Assembly (NCBI GenBank): GCA_024693365.1
Contig: JAILLF010000037.1
Location: forward strand, 124,001 to 188,000
Length of the DNA stretch: 64,000 nt
Origin: Acetatifactor sp.
Lineage (GTDB): Bacteria; Bacillota; Clostridia; Lachnospirales; Lachnospiraceae
Direction: 5' to 3'
Position numbers and translations under genes: made by a program. This document shows positions 62,525-64,000 of the stretch, piece by piece; position 1 is the stretch's first letter; every line of letters starts with the position of its first letter. The notes beneath the pieces are model-generated. The model was not told the origin of the DNA. It did not search any database and saw nothing but the letters and a program-made list of their open reading frames with translations.

Positions 62525-62566
62525 AAAATGATCATGGATTCTTGCATGGAATTCATGATCATTTTT
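62525..62566 (+). terminator. Rho-independent terminator
   Basis: AATGATCATG/CATGATCATT stem around a 17-base loop, with AAAA before and TTTTT after. Confidence 0.82.
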
Positions 62567-62606
62567 ACGTGCCGGAGTGGCGGCGGAAAGGAAGGTAAGT
62601 GAAGTT

Positions 62607-63299
62607 ATGAAAAAATTGGTGGCAGAATTTATCGGTACTTGCGTCCTTGTGGTCTGTGGTTGTGGAACGGCGATGCTGGTCGGGTGTGATGCGGCAAACG
62701 GCGGCGGATATATCCTGACGGCGCTGGCATTTGGCCTTACCATCGTGGCAATGGCTTACAGCATTGGCAATATTTCCGGATGCCATATTAATCCCGCGGT
62801 TTCTCTTGGCGTATTGATGACGGGCGGCATGAAGGTAAATGAATTTGTTCAGTACGTGATCGCACAGTGCTTAGGAGCATTGGCGGGCAGCGGAATCCTT
62901 GCAGCAATCTTTGGTCTTGGCAACGTAACCGATGCAACCGGCGGATTTGGTTCCAATGGTCTTGGCGGCGTGAACGGAAGTATCGTAGCAGGTCTTTTGG
63001 TTGAGGTTGTGCTGACCTTTATCTTTGTAATCGCAATCCTTGGCGTTACCTCGAAGAAGGCAAATCACGGTTCCTTTGCAGGTCTGGTGATCGGTCTGTC
63101 TTTGGTGCTGGTACACATTCTTGGCATTGGCCTGACCGGTACGTCCGTAAATCCTGCGAGAAGCCTTGGACCGGCCATCGTGGCTGCAATTACAGGCAAT
63201 ACGGCACCCATAGCATGCGTTTGGGTATTTATCGTGGGACCTCTTGCAGGTGCGGCTCTTGCGGCAATAACTTATAAGTTCCTTGCATCAGAAAAATAA
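62607..63299 (+). CDS. aqpZ: Aquaporin (AqpZ-like)
   Basis: A 230-residue membrane channel of the MIP family. Six membrane segments and both NPA loops are intact: GCHINPAVSLG (about residue 60) and TSVNPARSLGP (about 183). The Arg after the second NPA and the Cys/His pattern of the selectivity filter are those of water-selective AqpZ rather than GlpF. GGAAGGTAAG precedes the ATG. No glycerol genes are nearby. Confidence 0.92.
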   Translation: MKKLVAEFIGTCVLVVCGCGTAMLVGCDAANGGGYILTALAFGLTIVAMAYSIGNISGCHINPAVSLGVLMTGGMKVNEFVQYVIAQCLGALAGSGILAAIFGLGNVTDATGGFGSNGLGGVNGSIVAGLLVEVVLTFIFVIAILGVTSKKANHGSFAGLVIGLSLVLVHILGIGLTGTSVNPARSLGPAIVAAITGNTAPIACVWVFIVGPLAGAALAAITYKFLASEK

Positions 63300-63341
63300 A
63301 GCGTTATTAAAATTTTTATATATGACGGAGGGAATAGACAA

Positions 63342-64000
63342 ATGATAGTATGTCCTAAATGTGGAAAAGAGCTTCCGGACGGAACAAAGTTCTGTAGCAA
63401 GTGTGGAGCGAACCTAGCCGAGTTGGCAAATCAGGCAGCGCCTCAAGATGCAGTGCCTCAGCAGGCAGCGCCCCAGGCAGCACCTCAGCAGGCAGCACCC
63501 CAGGCGGTAGCACCCCAGGCGGCACCTCAGCAGGCAGTGCCCCAGGAAGCGCCTCAGGGCGATGCGGCTCAGGAGGGCATGAATGAGAACAAAAAGAAGA
63601 TCGTAAAGTATGCAGCCATTGGCGTGGCGGCGCTTGTTTTCCTGTTCCTTGTCATCAGCTTGTTTTCAGGGAAAAAGAGCGGAAAGCATTATGCAATCTA
63701 TCTGAAGGATAAGGAGCTTACTTATTCTACCTTGAAGGCAAAGGGTTCCTGGCAGATTTCGGAAAAGCTTGCCAAGGACAGTGACATCAGTACTTCTTCC
63801 CTGATGGGTGAGAGCGATATTTATGAGTGCGTTCTGTCCAAGGACGGCAAGACCATTTTCTTCCCGGACAAGAAGGAAAGATCTGACAGCGGCACCAATC
63901 TGTTCTACAGAAAGGTAAAGAGCAAGAAGGATCCCGTAAAGGTTGATTCTTCCATCGCCGTTTATTACGTAAACGAAGCATGCAATCTGGTAACCTACCA
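63342..64000 (+). CDS. Zinc-ribbon membrane protein (partial, runs off right edge)
   Basis: The frame starts at the ATG at 63342 (GGAGGG upstream) and stays open to the last base, so about 219 residues are visible. It begins with a zinc ribbon (CPKCGKELPDGTKFCSKCG), then a Gln/Ala/Pro-rich stretch of about 45 residues with a repeated QAAP unit, and a membrane segment (about 90-110). The rest, outside, begins YAIYLKDKELTYS and is mostly beta-like. I recognise this class of zinc_ribbon_2/DUF-type membrane proteins in Lachnospiraceae but not the function. The end of the gene is outside the window. Confidence 0.78.
   Translation, partial: MIVCPKCGKELPDGTKFCSKCGANLAELANQAAPQDAVPQQAAPQAAPQQAAPQAVAPQAAPQQAVPQEAPQGDAAQEGMNENKKKIVKYAAIGVAALVFLFLVISLFSGKKSGKHYAIYLKDKELTYSTLKAKGSWQISEKLAKDSDISTSSLMGESDIYECVLSKDGKTIFFPDKKERSDSGTNLFYRKVKSKKDPVKVDSSIAVYYVNEACNLVTY

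Overview
The window reads as chromosomal DNA of an anaerobic, low-to-mid-GC Gram-positive of the class Clostridia, most likely a gut Lachnospiraceae. The evidence is the gene content: a T-box ahead of valS, a sporulation block (spoIIAA-spoIIAB-sigF, spoVAA-AB-AC), many lipoproteins with Gram-positive-style lipoboxes, a LplB/YtcP-type sugar ABC importer without its own ATPase, ECF transport, plant-glycan enzymes (GH94, GH51, GH36) and bacterial serpins. No rRNA, tRNA, CRISPR array, insertion sequence or prophage was recognised. Starts usually have a clear AGGAGG-type ribosome binding site, and several were moved inward from the longest frame for that reason.

Layout. 1-7150: end of a large secreted repeat protein, a convergent membrane S41 protease, then an ABC/FtsX-type transporter. 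7190-9710: two small membrane proteins and an SGNH-hydrolase lipoprotein. 9890-12405: a PadR - DUF1700/HAAS - DUF4097 module with its own operator. 12427-15968: a vitamin B6 salvage island (ECF S component and pyridoxal-type kinase, divergent from a MocR/PdxR regulator). 15994-18574: two tandem serpin lipoproteins. 18631-25069: GH94 phosphorylase, GH51 arabinofuranosidase and a soluble sugar-binding-domain/GGDEF protein. 25092-28389 (minus strand): a four-gene operon with an XRE regulator, a CPBP-family membrane protease and two membrane proteins, two of which share an extracellular domain. 28580-29770: a CofE-like ligase. 30044-36884: a sugar importer, GH36 alpha-galactosidase and LacI regulator. 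36943-38979: two paralogous secreted lipoproteins. 39152-45442: T-box, valS, folC, a 55-residue unannotated-type protein and a zinc-ribbon/TPR membrane protein. 45598-50229: sporulation block. 50390-56640: two SDR-type oxidoreductases, then MarR plus a heterodimeric ABC exporter. 56818-61084: a cellulose-binding M4 metalloprotease with an overlapping lipoprotein gene. 61238-64000: PepT, an aquaporin and the start of a zinc-ribbon membrane protein.

How the parts fit: the carbohydrate genes form at least two plant-oligosaccharide units, and a 13-bp operator-like sequence is identical in the importer promoter and in the GH94-GH51 gap, suggesting shared control. The serpins, the M4 protease and the S41 protease make proteolysis and its control at the cell surface a second theme.

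The most striking observations are (i) two separate lesions in adjacent sporulation genes, a frameshift at a run of seven G in spoIIAA and an in-frame UGA in spoIIAB, beside an apparently intact sigF; (ii) the CPBP/shared-ectodomain/XRE operon, which I cannot match to a named system; (iii) a sequence-wide excess of ACGT, with Asn/Asp/Tyr codons ending in C before valine codons; and (iv) short degenerate tandem repeats in several gene gaps, with REP-like hairpins between convergent genes.
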